Source: JAUUZQ01 sp964538375
GTDB taxonomy: Bacteria; Bacteroidota; Bacteroidia; Bacteroidales; GCA-2748055
Direction: 5' to 3'
Length of the DNA: 64,000 bases
NCBI GenBank assembly: GCA_964538375.1
Contig: CAZIFQ010000015.1
Span: 1-64,000 of the forward strand
How positions within the stretch are numbered: position 1 is the first letter of the stretch; every line of letters begins with the position of its first letter. Both the position numbers and the translations under genes were made by a program. This document shows positions 35,276 to 44,529 of the stretch, one piece after another. Under the pieces are notes generated by a model. The model was not told where the DNA came from, did not search any database, and saw only the letters and a list, made by a program, of their open reading frames with translations.

Positions 35276-37984
35276 TTATCTCAGAGAAGCCTGAGCTGCA
35301 GCTAGCCTTGCAATAGGAACTCTGAATGGAGAACAGCTTACATAGTTCATTCCAACCCTGTAGCAAAACTCTACTGATTCGGGATCACCACCGTGCTCAC
35401 CGCAAATACCTACCTTCAGGTCAGGCTTTACCGAACGACCTTTTGATGTTCCGATTTCAACAAGTTGGCCAACACCTTCCTGGTCGAGTGTTTGGAAAGG
35501 ATCCTGCTTAAGCAGACCTTTCTTCAAATAAACGGGTAGGAATTTACCAGCATCATCTCTTGAATAACCAAAAGCCATCTGGGTCAGGTCATTGGTACCA
35601 AATGAGAAGAATTCGGCATGTTCAGCAATCAGGTCAGCAGTAAGCGCTGCTCTTGGAATCTCTATCATTGTTCCAACAAGGAAGTCACACTTCGCGCCTT
35701 TTTCTTCAAACACTTTCTCAGCAGTAGCTCTTATGATATCTTCCTGCATCTTGAATTCTTTCCAAGTACCGATCAGTGGAACCATGATTTCCGGACGTGC
35801 ATCAACACCTTTTTGCTTCAGGTTAACTGCTGCCTCGATGATAGCTCTTGCCTGCATCTCTGTAATCTCAGGATATGTGTTACCTAATCTGCAGCCACGG
35901 TGACCGAGCATTGGATTAAACTCAGCTAAATCTTCTACTAATTCTTTAACCTTTGCTACAGTAATACCCATTTCGTCGGCCATAACTTTTTGGTTCGCAT
36001 CATCGTGAGGAACAAATTCGTGTAATGGTGGATCAAGCAAACGGATTGTTACACCGTATCCTGCCATGGTTTCAAGGATTCCTTCGAAATCTTCTCTTTG
36101 GTAAGGAAGAAGCTTATCTAATGCTTTGCGACGTGCTGGCTCTTCAGTAGCAAGAATCATCTCACGCATAGCTTTAATTCTCTCCCCCTCGAAGAACATA
36201 TGCTCTGTACGGGTAAGCCCAATACCTTTTGCTCCAAAATCTCTTGCAACCTGTGCATCATGAGGAGTATCAGCATTTGTACGAACATCCATTTTAGTAT
36301 GTTTCTCTGCAAGTGCAAGAATTGCTCCGAAGTCTCCACTCAGTTCTGGATCGATAGTTGCGATTTTACCTTTCAGCACGCTACCTGTTGTTCCATTCAA
36401 TGAAATCCAGTCTCCTTCTTTCAACACTTGTCCTGCAGCGTTAAGCGTTCTGGCTTTATAATCAATCTTGATTCCACCTGCCCCGGACACACAACATTTA
36501 CCCATTCCGCGAGCTACAACAGCTGCGTGAGATGTCATTCCACCACGTGCAGTAAGAATACCTTTTGCAATATTCATTCCTTCCAGGTCTTCAGGAGAAG
36601 TCTCCATACGTACCAGGATTGAAACAGGATATTTGTCAGCTTCATCAGCAAAGAAAACAATTTGACCGGTTGCAGCACCTGGTGATGCAGGCAATCCGCT
36701 AGCCAAAATTTCACCTTTCACCAGTGCATTTTTATCAAATACCGGGTGAAGCAACTCATCCAGTTTTGAAGGCTCCTGGCGAAGCAATGCAGTTTTCTCG
36801 TCAATCATACCCTCAGCCAGTGAATCGATGGCAATTTTTACCATTGCAGCACCAGTTCTCTTACCATTACGAGTTTGGAGCAACCAAAGTTTTTTATCCT
36901 GGATGGTAAACTCAAGGTCTTGCATGTCTTTGAAATACTTCTCCAACTTATCCTGGGTCTCATCTAATTCTCTATATACTTCCGGCATTACCTCTTCTAA
37001 TGAAGGATAATCTGCGAAACGAACTTCTTCAGATACATTAGCCAATACTGCCCAACGCAATGATCCTTCTTTGGTAATCTGGCGAGGTGTACGAACACCT
37101 GCAACTACGTCTTCACCCTGTGCGTCAATAAGGTATTCACCGTTGAAGATATTTTCTCCTGTAGCGGCATCCCTGGTGAAAGCAACTCCTGTACCAGAAT
37201 CCTGGCCCATGTTACCAAATACCATTGCCTGAACATTGACAGCCGTTCCCCACTCTTCAGGAATCTGATTCATCTGGCGATAATAGATTGCCCTTGGTGT
37301 GTTCCAGCTATTGAATACTGCCATAATAGCTCCCCATAATTGATCCCATGGATTAACAGGGAAATCATGTCCGGTTTGTGCTTTAACAGCTGCCTTAAAC
37401 TTAAGCACCAATTCTTTGAGATCTGCTACTTCAAGTTCATTGTCATTCTCAACACCACGTGCTTCTTTTACTTCTTCCAGGATAGCTTCGAAAGGATCAA
37501 TGTCTTCCTTGCTTTCAGGTTTCAGTCCAAGAACAACATCACCATACATCTGCACGAATCTGCGATAGCTGTCCCATGCAAATTTTTCATTTCCTGATTT
37601 TGCAATAAGACCTTGAACAGCATCTTCATTCATACCCAGGTTAAGCACTGTATCCATCATACCTGGCATTGAAACCCTGGCACCTGAACGTACAGAAACT
37701 AAACAAGGATTTTCATCGCTGCCAAACTTGGTACCCATAATTTCCTCAATATTTTTTACTGCTGCTTCAACTTCTGTTTTGATCAACTCTACAGCTTTGT
37801 CTTGACCCATTTGGTTGTACTCAGTACAAACCTCTGTTGTGATAGTAAATCCCGGAGGAACCGGAACTCCAATCAGGTTCATTTCCGCAAGGTTGGCTCC
37901 TTTGCCACCAAGCAAGTTCTTCATGTCAGATCTACCTTCTGAAAGCTTGTTTCCAAAGGTATAAACACGTTTAACATTTGACAT
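35276..37984 (-). CDS. ppdK: Pyruvate, phosphate dikinase
   Basis: Interconverts pyruvate, ATP and Pi with PEP, AMP and PPi. An N-terminal ATP-grasp domain has LLGGKGANLAEM and SVRSGARVSMPGMMDTVLNLG. The central phosphohistidine domain has TARGGMTSHAAVVARGMGKCCV (the His at about 455). The C-terminal PEP/pyruvate barrel has TRTEHMFF, LGHRGCRLG, FSFGTNDLTQM and the catalytic Cys region KVGICGEHGGDP. The 902 residues are normal. A consensus -7 box lies about 60 bases upstream. Confidence 0.97.
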   Translation of the reverse strand: MSNVKRVYTFGNKLSEGRSDMKNLLGGKGANLAEMNLIGVPVPPGFTITTEVCTEYNQMGQDKAVELIKTEVEAAVKNIEEIMGTKFGSDENPCLVSVRSGARVSMPGMMDTVLNLGMNEDAVQGLIAKSGNEKFAWDSYRRFVQMYGDVVLGLKPESKEDIDPFEAILEEVKEARGVENDNELEVADLKELVLKFKAAVKAQTGHDFPVNPWDQLWGAIMAVFNSWNTPRAIYYRQMNQIPEEWGTAVNVQAMVFGNMGQDSGTGVAFTRDAATGENIFNGEYLIDAQGEDVVAGVRTPRQITKEGSLRWAVLANVSEEVRFADYPSLEEVMPEVYRELDETQDKLEKYFKDMQDLEFTIQDKKLWLLQTRNGKRTGAAMVKIAIDSLAEGMIDEKTALLRQEPSKLDELLHPVFDKNALVKGEILASGLPASPGAATGQIVFFADEADKYPVSILVRMETSPEDLEGMNIAKGILTARGGMTSHAAVVARGMGKCCVSGAGGIKIDYKARTLNAAGQVLKEGDWISLNGTTGSVLKGKIATIDPELSGDFGAILALAEKHTKMDVRTNADTPHDAQVARDFGAKGIGLTRTEHMFFEGERIKAMREMILATEEPARRKALDKLLPYQREDFEGILETMAGYGVTIRLLDPPLHEFVPHDDANQKVMADEMGITVAKVKELVEDLAEFNPMLGHRGCRLGNTYPEITEMQARAIIEAAVNLKQKGVDARPEIMVPLIGTWKEFKMQEDIIRATAEKVFEEKGAKCDFLVGTMIEIPRAALTADLIAEHAEFFSFGTNDLTQMAFGYSRDDAGKFLPVYLKKGLLKQDPFQTLDQEGVGQLVEIGTSKGRSVKPDLKVGICGEHGGDPESVEFCYRVGMNYVSCSPFRVPIARLAAAQASLR

Positions 37985-38044
37985 TCTTATATTCTTTTAA
38001 GTGTTAATAATGAACGAGTTAACGATTTCTCGAAAAAGAGAAGA

Positions 38045-38052
38045 CAAATGTA
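38045..38052 (-). promoter_or_regulatory. Putative -7 promoter box of ppdK
   Basis: The minus strand reads TACATTTG, a full TAnnTTTG match, giving a leader of about 50-55 bases. No clear -33 box. Confidence 0.4.
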
Positions 38053-38146
38053 CCTCTATTTTTTGAGAATATTAATCTTATTAAAGTTAAATTATTGTAA
38101 ACTCAGGTGACATGAATAGAGCCAATACTGCATTGTTATTGAGGAA

Positions 38147-38296
38147 TCAACCTGCATAGGGGAAGTTCATCCTCATAGCAAATTCGAGTAGAAAATCACT
38201 ATCGTAAGATAATTCAATATACTCGGTATTTTCCCGTACATTTTCAATTCTTTGGATAAAAGACCCGGACTTCAATGCCAAATCCTCCGGCCACAT
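38147..38296 (-). CDS. Possible small protein of 49 residues
   Basis: ORF from the ATG at 38296: it begins MWPEDLALKSGSFIQRIENV and ends FAMRMNFPYAG. The composition is protein-like, with balanced charges and an amphipathic middle, and the ORF lies in an otherwise non-coding gap. No family is recognised. It may be a small gene or the remnant of a larger one; an in-frame stop lies 7 codons upstream of the ATG. Confidence 0.3.
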   Translation of the reverse strand: MWPEDLALKSGSFIQRIENVRENTEYIELSYDSDFLLEFAMRMNFPYAG

Positions 38297-38508
38297 AAAT
38301 TTGCACCTAGCATTTCATACCCATGAATAATAATTATACAACAAGCGTAGTTTTTCAGCCAAACAGAAATACATTATATTCGGCGAAAAGTCACCCTTCA
38401 AACAAGGATAGCCACATATTACATGCTACATAAGGACTACAGGAGAATATACATATATTAATAAGTGTTTATATACGTATATTTTTTGGAGGGCCTGGTT
38501 TATTGAAC

Positions 38509-38532
38509 AGACACGATAAATCGCGTCTCTAC
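38509..38532. repeat. GTAGAGACG-type palindromic repeat, copy 2
   Basis: AGACACGAT, AA, ATCGCGTC, then TCTAC: 23 of 24 bases match copy 3 at 57433. The complementary strand of the CTA near its right end is the TAG stop codon of xerD (38529-38531). Confidence 0.85.
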
Positions 38533-39488
38533 CTCCCCGACCTGGGATGAAAACTCAATATCGTTTCCCTCAAATATTCCCGATCCAGGTGTGTATAAAT
38601 CTCGGTGGTTACGATGGATTCGTGACCGAGCATCTCCTGCACGGCGCGCAGATCTGCACCGCCTTCAATGAGGTGGGTGGCAAAGGAGTGGCGGAAGGTA
38701 TGCGGACTGATGTTCTTCTCAATACCTGCTTTCTCCTTTAAGTTCTTGACAATGGTGAATATCATCACCCGGCTTAATTGTTTCCCCCTTCGGTTAAGAA
38801 AGAGGATATCCTGGGATTCTTTATCAATGCTTTTTAAGGAATTGCGATCCGGAAGATACCTGTCTATCTCTTTTAGGGCATTGGCGCTGATGGGGATTAA
38901 GCGTTCCTTGTCGCCCTTACCGATTACCCTGATAAAACCCTCTTCCCTATAAATATTAGTCAGTTTTAGCCCCACCAGTTCACTCACTCGCAAACCGCAG
39001 CTATACATTACTTCCAGCATGGCCTTGTTCCTGTGACCCTCCGCTTTGCTTAAATCGATGAAGGAAAAAAGATGGTCGATCTCTTCCACTGAAAGTACTT
39101 CCGGTAGTTTCCTGCCAATTCTTGGTGTTTCAAGCATGGCAGTTGGATCTTTACTTATTCGCTCCTCAAGTATGAGGTACTTGTAAAATGCCTTCACGCC
39201 TGATATGATACGTGATTGTGTCCTCGCATTTAATCCGGATTCACCAATCCACTGAATAAACTGCTGCAAAAGTTTACTATCTACCTCCTCGGGCTTCAAC
39301 TCCTCTCCCACCATCTCAATAAAACTTACCAACTTCAGGATATCTCTTTCATAGGCCTCAATTGAATGCGGCGATAGGCCCTTTTCCAGCTTTAGAAAAT
39401 GCCTGAATTCATTTATGTCTTTGTTCCAATTCCCCACTTTTTCCTTTTTCCTTTTTCCTTTTCCTTTTCCTTTTTCCTTTACATACAT
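38529..39488 (-). CDS. xerD: Tyrosine recombinase XerD/XerC type
   Basis: Site-specific recombinase, probably for chromosome dimer resolution at dif. An N-terminal SAM-like core-binding domain (FRHFLKLEKGLSPHSIEAYERDI) precedes a catalytic domain with Arg in SCGLRVSELVGL, Lys in VIGKGDKER, HTFRHSFATHL (His, Arg), LGHESI and the nucleophile in EIYTHLDREYL. With the ATG at 39488 the protein has 319 residues and an odd Lys/Gly-rich start (KEKGKGKGKRKKEK) encoded by a purine repeat. A GTG at 39437, at the edge of that repeat, would give 302 residues, the usual length. The stop codon lies in a palindromic repeat. Confidence 0.92.
   Translation of the reverse strand: MYVKEKGKGKGKRKKEKVGNWNKDINEFRHFLKLEKGLSPHSIEAYERDILKLVSFIEMVGEELKPEEVDSKLLQQFIQWIGESGLNARTQSRIISGVKAFYKYLILEERISKDPTAMLETPRIGRKLPEVLSVEEIDHLFSFIDLSKAEGHRNKAMLEVMYSCGLRVSELVGLKLTNIYREEGFIRVIGKGDKERLIPISANALKEIDRYLPDRNSLKSIDKESQDILFLNRRGKQLSRVMIFTIVKNLKEKAGIEKNISPHTFRHSFATHLIEGGADLRAVQEMLGHESIVTTEIYTHLDREYLRETILSFHPRSGR
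39437..39480. repeat. Purine-rich slippage-prone tract in the 5' end of xerD
   Basis: On the coding (minus) strand there are six consecutive units of GGAAAAA or GGAAAA within the first 20 codons of the longer xerD reading frame. Unit lengths of 6 and 7 mean that gain or loss of a 7-base unit shifts the frame. Confidence 0.85.
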
Positions 39489-39545
39489 GCATGGGACCTA
39501 CGTATGGCTGCGAAAAAATGTAAAAGAACATTTACTTCCTGGTTC

Positions 39546-40130
39546 CTACCAGGGCACCCTCTCAATCATCAATACCAGCGCTACGCCCAATCCAACACCT
39601 GCCAATATAAGGTTCCATTCTCTCCTGGATACTTTAATTGCGCTCACCATCAACCAGGTTATGAGCATAATAATAGTTACGATAATGATTTGTCCAATCT
39701 CAATTCCTATATTGAAGGATAACAGTGGCTTCCATATGGAACTCTCTTGTCCTAATAAACTGCGCAGGTAATTCGAAAAACCCAATCCATGTATCAGTCC
39801 GAAGAACATTGCTGCAGCATATTTAATATTATGAAGTAATTTATTTACATCGGTACCCTTATTTATAGCGTTAAAGAGCGCTGTCAGGAAAATGGTAAGC
39901 GGAATCAAAAACTCTATCAAGTTGGTGGAGACAGAAATCAGATTCAATGTTGCAAGTGCCAGGGTAACAGAATGTCCAATGGTAAATGCCGTAATAAGAA
40001 TCAGTACTCTTTTCCATTCACTCAATTTATAGACAGAACACAGCGTTATTAGAAACAGGATATGATCATAACCTTTTATATCCATGATGTGATCAATCCC
40101 AAGTTTCAGATATAATTCAAATGATGACAT
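39546..40130 (-). CDS. HupE/UreJ-like membrane protein
   Basis: 194 residues, about six to seven helices. Conserved HupE/UreJ-2 features: the N-terminal GIDHIMDIKGYDHILFLITL (two His pairs with Asp), FTIGHSVTLALA, and MFFGLIHGLGFSNYL. Relatives are suspected metal (nickel) transporters. The transported ion here is unknown. It is divergent from a DUF6702 gene, a pairing I associate with Bacteroidota genomes. Confidence 0.85.
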   Translation of the reverse strand: MSSFELYLKLGIDHIMDIKGYDHILFLITLCSVYKLSEWKRVLILITAFTIGHSVTLALATLNLISVSTNLIEFLIPLTIFLTALFNAINKGTDVNKLLHNIKYAAAMFFGLIHGLGFSNYLRSLLGQESSIWKPLLSFNIGIEIGQIIIVTIIMLITWLMVSAIKVSRREWNLILAGVGLGVALVLMIERVPW

Positions 40131-40159
40131 AATATATTTTTATGATCACAAGTTTAATG

Positions 40160-40167
40160 TAATTTTG
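40160..40167 (+). promoter_or_regulatory. Putative -7 box implying a leaderless transcript
   Basis: TAATTTTG, a full -7 match, ends 4 bases before the ATG at 40172. TTTT lies 19 bases upstream (40137-40140) in place of TTTG. The expected start of transcription falls on the start codon. Confidence 0.5.
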
Positions 40168-40171
40168 AAGA

Positions 40172-40666
40172 ATGAGGAAATTCTTTCTTTCAACAATAGT
40201 ACTATTCTTTGTCCTATCAGGTGTCAGTGCACATCCGCTTCATCTCTCTATTATTAATGTGAGTATTGAAGGGACTGTGATGTCTGTCACTATCAGTACT
40301 TTTGTAGATGACTGGGAAACATCATATTTTCACTACTTTAGCAAACCTGCGGATCTTACTCTTCCAGAAAATTATAAAGGGGAATGGTTTATGGGCAGAT
40401 TGGAGGCATCTCTTCAAATACGGGAAAAAGAAGACGATGATTCAGTAAAACTTACCGTTGATAACATCATGTTTGATGAGCTATCTATGACCATTGAAAT
40501 GCACGGGAAGCTGAAAAAAACCCCGAAATCTTTGTACATTTACAATGCAATTTTGACGGACATATTTCCGGATCAGACCAACCTGGTTATTGTTTCTCTC
40601 AATAACAAGGAAACAGGCATGAAATTTGATTATAAAACAAAGCAGAAGGAACTGAAGCTGAGGTAA
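40172..40666 (+). CDS. DUF6702-type secreted protein
   Basis: 164 residues with a signal peptide (MRKFFLSTIVLFFVLSGVSA) and the HPLHLSIINV start of the mature protein that typifies DUF6702. Then come MSVTISTFVDDWETSYFHY and the late DIFPDQTNLVIVSLNNKETGMKF. It is probably periplasmic. Function unknown; the family often sits beside HupE-like and peptidase genes. It is the first gene of a four-gene operon (next start after 4 bases). Confidence 0.82.
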   Translation: MRKFFLSTIVLFFVLSGVSAHPLHLSIINVSIEGTVMSVTISTFVDDWETSYFHYFSKPADLTLPENYKGEWFMGRLEASLQIREKEDDDSVKLTVDNIMFDELSMTIEMHGKLKKTPKSLYIYNAILTDIFPDQTNLVIVSLNNKETGMKFDYKTKQKELKLR

Positions 40667-40670
40667 AGTC

Positions 40671-43313
40671 ATGAAAAAATTTATCCAGACATTGTTATTA
40701 TTACTGGCATTTTCAAGTGTAAATGCAACGCACAACCGTGCAGGGGAAATTACCCTGAAACAGTTGAATGAATTTACCTATGAGATAAATATCGCCACAT
40801 TCACCTATACGCTAAGCCAGGCAGACAGATCATCGTTGGAAGTTTCATGGGGCGATAATACCTTCTCATCTGCCACCAGGATTAGTAAAACCATGCTTCC
40901 CAATTTCTACCAGAAGAACATATATACAACCCGGCATACCTTTCCAGGTGCCGGAACCTTTGAAATTGTAGTTCAGGATCCCAACCGCAACCTGGGCGTA
41001 CAAAATATTCCAAACTCAGTAATGGTGGTCTTCTCCATAAAAACCACCATCACTATAAATCCGGCTTTGGGACCAAATTCAACGCCTGTTTTATTGAACC
41101 CACCTATCGACAGGGCTGCCCTGGACCAGATTTTTATTCATAATCCTGCTGCCTACGATCCTGATGGTGACAGTCTATCCTATAAACTTACGGTATGCAC
41201 AGAGGAAGACGGCAAACCAATTGCAGACTATGTACTGCCTTCCCATAGTGATACTATTTATATTGATCCCCTTACGGGAGACCTCACATGGATCACCCCG
41301 GATCAGTTAGGTATATATAACATCGCCATTGATATTGAAGAATGGCGCCAGGGTGTCAAGATTGGGAATATTGTACGCGACATGCAAATTGAGGTGCATG
41401 AGACTGACAATCAGCCACCAGTTATTAACGCCATAGCCGATTACTGTGTTGAAGCCGGAAATGTGGTGGGCATGAAGGTTGTGGCAAATGACCCGGATAA
41501 CAATTTGATTTCCCTTACTGCAGTCGGCGGACCTTTTGAGGTAAACACTTCTGCGGCCCAGTTCACACAATCGACTGAGGAATCATCAGCCGGACACAGC
41601 GAAGGAACATTTGCATGGCAAACCAACTGCAGTCACGCAAGGCAACAAGTATATACCGTTATTTTTAAAGCAGAGGATAATCACAGTGAGACACAACTGG
41701 TAGATCTAATAACTGTGAATATTAAAGTGATTGGTCCTGCGCCTGATGCTCCTGTATTAGTCCCCTCTTCAAATAGTATCAGTGTAAGCTGGATTGAAGA
41801 TTCATGTGAATCAGTGGTCGGCTACCATGTTTTTAGAAAACCGGGGCCCTCTGGGTATGTACATGATACATGCACAAACGGACTTCCGATAAGCACGGGT
41901 TATAAATTGATTGGTATTCTGACAGATCGGTCTGAAACCTTCTATTCTGATGAAAACAATGGTTCCGGTCTTGAGCAGGGAGCAGAATACTGTTATGTTA
42001 TTGTTTCGGTCTATCCCGATGGTTCTTACAGCTTCCCAAGCGATGAGTCGTGTACTACGCTGATTGCTGGAACACCATCTTTCCTACAGGCCAGTGTGAC
42101 CGATGACAGCCCTTCGGGCGACATTGAACTCAGGTGGGCTCAACCCAGGGATCTCGATACCATTCCGGCCCTGGGACCATACGAATTTATAATCACCAGG
42201 CATCCCGATTTATACGGAAATAATGTGGACCAGGTATTTAGTAAACAAACAGCAGATATTAGCGATACTGTATTTATTGATACAGATGTTGATACCAGAA
42301 CCTTCCCCCATTCTTATAGCATCGTGTTATATAATAATGAATCCGGTAATCGTTTCGCAATAAGTGATACAATTATAAAACCCGAGATAGCTTCATCACT
42401 TATCCCGGAATTAATTGGCACAGACAACCAGATTGAAATTAAAATGGTGAAAAATGTTCCCTGGATAAATTATGATTACACGATATTCAGGTACAATGAT
42501 GGATTAGGAGACTTTGAAGAAATTGGATATACCACCGACCCCATTTATATGGACAAAGGTCTTGTAAATAACCAGGAGTATTGTTACAGGGTTGTTAGCA
42601 CCGGGTGGAGAAGCATAGAAAACAGATTTTATGAAAACTCCAATATCAGTCATATCAACTGCACTGAGCCGGTTGACTCCATACCACCATGTACACCAAT
42701 ATTGAATGGGTATTCAGATTGTGATGAATTCTGCAACTATCTTTCATGGAATTTTTCTGATGAAAGCTGCCTTGAAGATGTAAAATATTATAACCTCTAT
42801 TATTCACCTTCAAATACCGGAACACCTACACTTATCAATCCCTTAGACTCGCTTCTGAAAGAAGATAGCACTTATATAGATTGCCGGGATTTTAATGTTG
42901 AATCTTTATCTGGGTGCTATTACATTTCAGCAGTAGATTATTATGGAAATGAATCTGATTTATCATCGCAATTATGCCTTGATGAATGTTCCAACTTCAT
43001 CCTCCCTAATGTATTTTCACCAAACAATGACATGGAAAATGACCTGTATATTTCACAAAAAACCGCTTACGTAGAAAAGGTGGATTTCCAGGTGTACAAC
43101 AGGTGGGGATTGCTAGTTTTTAATACCGTTGATCCGGATATCAACTGGGATGGAAAGATAAATAACACGGACCGCCTGGTGTCCCCGGGCGTATATTACT
43201 ATATATGCGAAGTTTTTGAACCCCGAATATCGGATGTAAATGCTTCCTACACATTAACCGGTTTTATCTATGTATTCTCAGGTACGGAAAATGATGTCTT
43301 TATTGAGAAATAA
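40671..43313 (+). CDS. Large secreted protein with type IX (type B) C-terminal sorting domain
   Basis: 880 residues. A signal peptide (KKFIQTLLLLLAFSSVNA) is followed by PKD/cadherin-like beta domains (WGDNTFSSATRI, DPDGDSLSYKLTV, IDPLTGDLTWITPDQLG). Fibronectin III-like modules follow at about 360-790. The end is a gliding-motility-associated C-terminal domain (about 790-880: NVFSPNNDMENDLYI, VYNRWGLLVFNT, INWDGKI, VSPGVYYYICEV, GFIYVF), which targets proteins to the type IX secretion system. It is expected at or beyond the cell surface and may be an adhesin. It is followed at once by a TPR gene. Confidence 0.9.
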   Translation: MKKFIQTLLLLLAFSSVNATHNRAGEITLKQLNEFTYEINIATFTYTLSQADRSSLEVSWGDNTFSSATRISKTMLPNFYQKNIYTTRHTFPGAGTFEIVVQDPNRNLGVQNIPNSVMVVFSIKTTITINPALGPNSTPVLLNPPIDRAALDQIFIHNPAAYDPDGDSLSYKLTVCTEEDGKPIADYVLPSHSDTIYIDPLTGDLTWITPDQLGIYNIAIDIEEWRQGVKIGNIVRDMQIEVHETDNQPPVINAIADYCVEAGNVVGMKVVANDPDNNLISLTAVGGPFEVNTSAAQFTQSTEESSAGHSEGTFAWQTNCSHARQQVYTVIFKAEDNHSETQLVDLITVNIKVIGPAPDAPVLVPSSNSISVSWIEDSCESVVGYHVFRKPGPSGYVHDTCTNGLPISTGYKLIGILTDRSETFYSDENNGSGLEQGAEYCYVIVSVYPDGSYSFPSDESCTTLIAGTPSFLQASVTDDSPSGDIELRWAQPRDLDTIPALGPYEFIITRHPDLYGNNVDQVFSKQTADISDTVFIDTDVDTRTFPHSYSIVLYNNESGNRFAISDTIIKPEIASSLIPELIGTDNQIEIKMVKNVPWINYDYTIFRYNDGLGDFEEIGYTTDPIYMDKGLVNNQEYCYRVVSTGWRSIENRFYENSNISHINCTEPVDSIPPCTPILNGYSDCDEFCNYLSWNFSDESCLEDVKYYNLYYSPSNTGTPTLINPLDSLLKEDSTYIDCRDFNVESLSGCYYISAVDYYGNESDLSSQLCLDECSNFILPNVFSPNNDMENDLYISQKTAYVEKVDFQVYNRWGLLVFNTVDPDINWDGKINNTDRLVSPGVYYYICEVFEPRISDVNASYTLTGFIYVFSGTENDVFIEK

Positions 43314-43314
43314 T

Positions 43315-44526
43315 ATGAAAATGAAAAACATTTTTTTAGCCATAATAGTCCTATTTCTTTTTCAGCAGGTCACCTGCCAGCAAAAGCCAGAGGATTATCT
43401 CAAGGCCATGTCTCAATTGCAGATGGAGAATTATGATTCATCCCTGCACTATTTCAATAAAGCCATTGCCGTAAATTCCAGCGATTATACTGCCATTTTC
43501 AACCGGGGTATGCTCTATTATGCTATGTCAGAATTTCCTGCTGCCAGCAAGGATTTCAGGTTGGTAAATAAGCGCTTCCCGGGGAAAGCGAGCCTAATGC
43601 TTTCGAAAACAGAAGCAAAATTGAATCACCTGGATATTGCTATCAAGTACCTGAGGGAACACCTGGAATCAAATTATAAGATTCCGGAAAAAGAAATTCT
43701 TTTGGATCCTGATTTCAATAAACTTGAAGGAACTTTGGAATGGAAGAAGCTTTGGAGGGAAAAGGAGTGGTATCGTCCAAACGAAATAGAGCTGCAGGAA
43801 GCCCGCTATCTCATGAATACAGAAGAGCACCTTGAAGCTCTCAACGCATTGCAAGCTCTTGAAAAACAAGGATCCAACCGCTCCCTGATCTTCCAGTATA
43901 AAGCCGAAATATATTTACATACAGGTAATAAAAAGGCAGCGATGGAGGAATTGACAAAATCCATCAAGTCGGACTATAGAAACCTGGAAGCGTTAAATCT
44001 AAGGGCCAATATGTATTATGAGCAAGATGAATTTGAGGACGCACTGTCTGACTGCAAAAATATACTCCGGCAGAATCCTGCATCATTCGAGCACTATATT
44101 TTATCGGCCAAATTGAAAAATGAACTTAATGACTATGATGGTGCATTAAAGGACATGAATACTTATTTGGAGCTGTTTCCCGCAGCTCACAATAGCTTTT
44201 ATGAAACAGGAAATATCCATTTCGCACAAGGAAGGTATCTGAATGCCATCGCTTCCTACAATCGTGCGCTGGGACTATATGAAGGAAATGCAAACTATTA
44301 TTATGCCAGGGGAAGAGCATACGCGGCAACAGGCACTCATAAATACGCAGAAAGAGATTTTTCTATGTCATTGGACCTTGATCCTTTATCAGCAGACACA
44401 TGGTATGCTAAAGGGCTAACGGATATGGAACTGGGACACAGGGAAAAAGCATGTTTTGACTTCCGAAAAGCAATGCAATACGGAATTTTTGAAGCGAGAG
44501 ATTATATTGAAGAACTTTGTAAATAG
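43315..44526 (+). CDS. Secreted TPR-repeat protein
   Basis: 403 residues from the ATG at 43315, one base after the previous stop. This start begins the signal peptide MKMKNIFLAIIVLFLFQQVTCQ. An open extension to 43270 overlaps the upstream gene and adds a charged leader. At least six tetratricopeptide units follow (for example YDSSLHYFNKAIAVNSSDYTA, FEDALSDCKNILRQNPASF, YLNAIASYNRALGLYEGNANY). TPR arrays mediate protein-protein contacts; here it may help the cell-surface protein encoded upstream, a guess from context. Confidence 0.85.
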   Translation: MKMKNIFLAIIVLFLFQQVTCQQKPEDYLKAMSQLQMENYDSSLHYFNKAIAVNSSDYTAIFNRGMLYYAMSEFPAASKDFRLVNKRFPGKASLMLSKTEAKLNHLDIAIKYLREHLESNYKIPEKEILLDPDFNKLEGTLEWKKLWREKEWYRPNEIELQEARYLMNTEEHLEALNALQALEKQGSNRSLIFQYKAEIYLHTGNKKAAMEELTKSIKSDYRNLEALNLRANMYYEQDEFEDALSDCKNILRQNPASFEHYILSAKLKNELNDYDGALKDMNTYLELFPAAHNSFYETGNIHFAQGRYLNAIASYNRALGLYEGNANYYYARGRAYAATGTHKYAERDFSMSLDLDPLSADTWYAKGLTDMELGHREKACFDFRKAMQYGIFEARDYIEELCK

Positions 44527-44529
44527 ATT

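Larger units (their letters stand above)
37985..38528. other. 544-base region between ppdK and xerD
   Basis: It contains a ppdK -7 box (38045-38052), a possible 49-codon ORF on the minus strand (38147-38296), and the start of a GTAGAGACG-type palindrome at its right edge. The remaining parts (about 38300-38500) are AT-rich, with no ORF, tRNA or strong hairpin seen. Confidence 0.5.

Noticed and set aside
39437..39480. Purine tract as a telomere-like or CRISPR repeat
   Set aside because: Irregular 6/7-base units of simple sequence without spacers.
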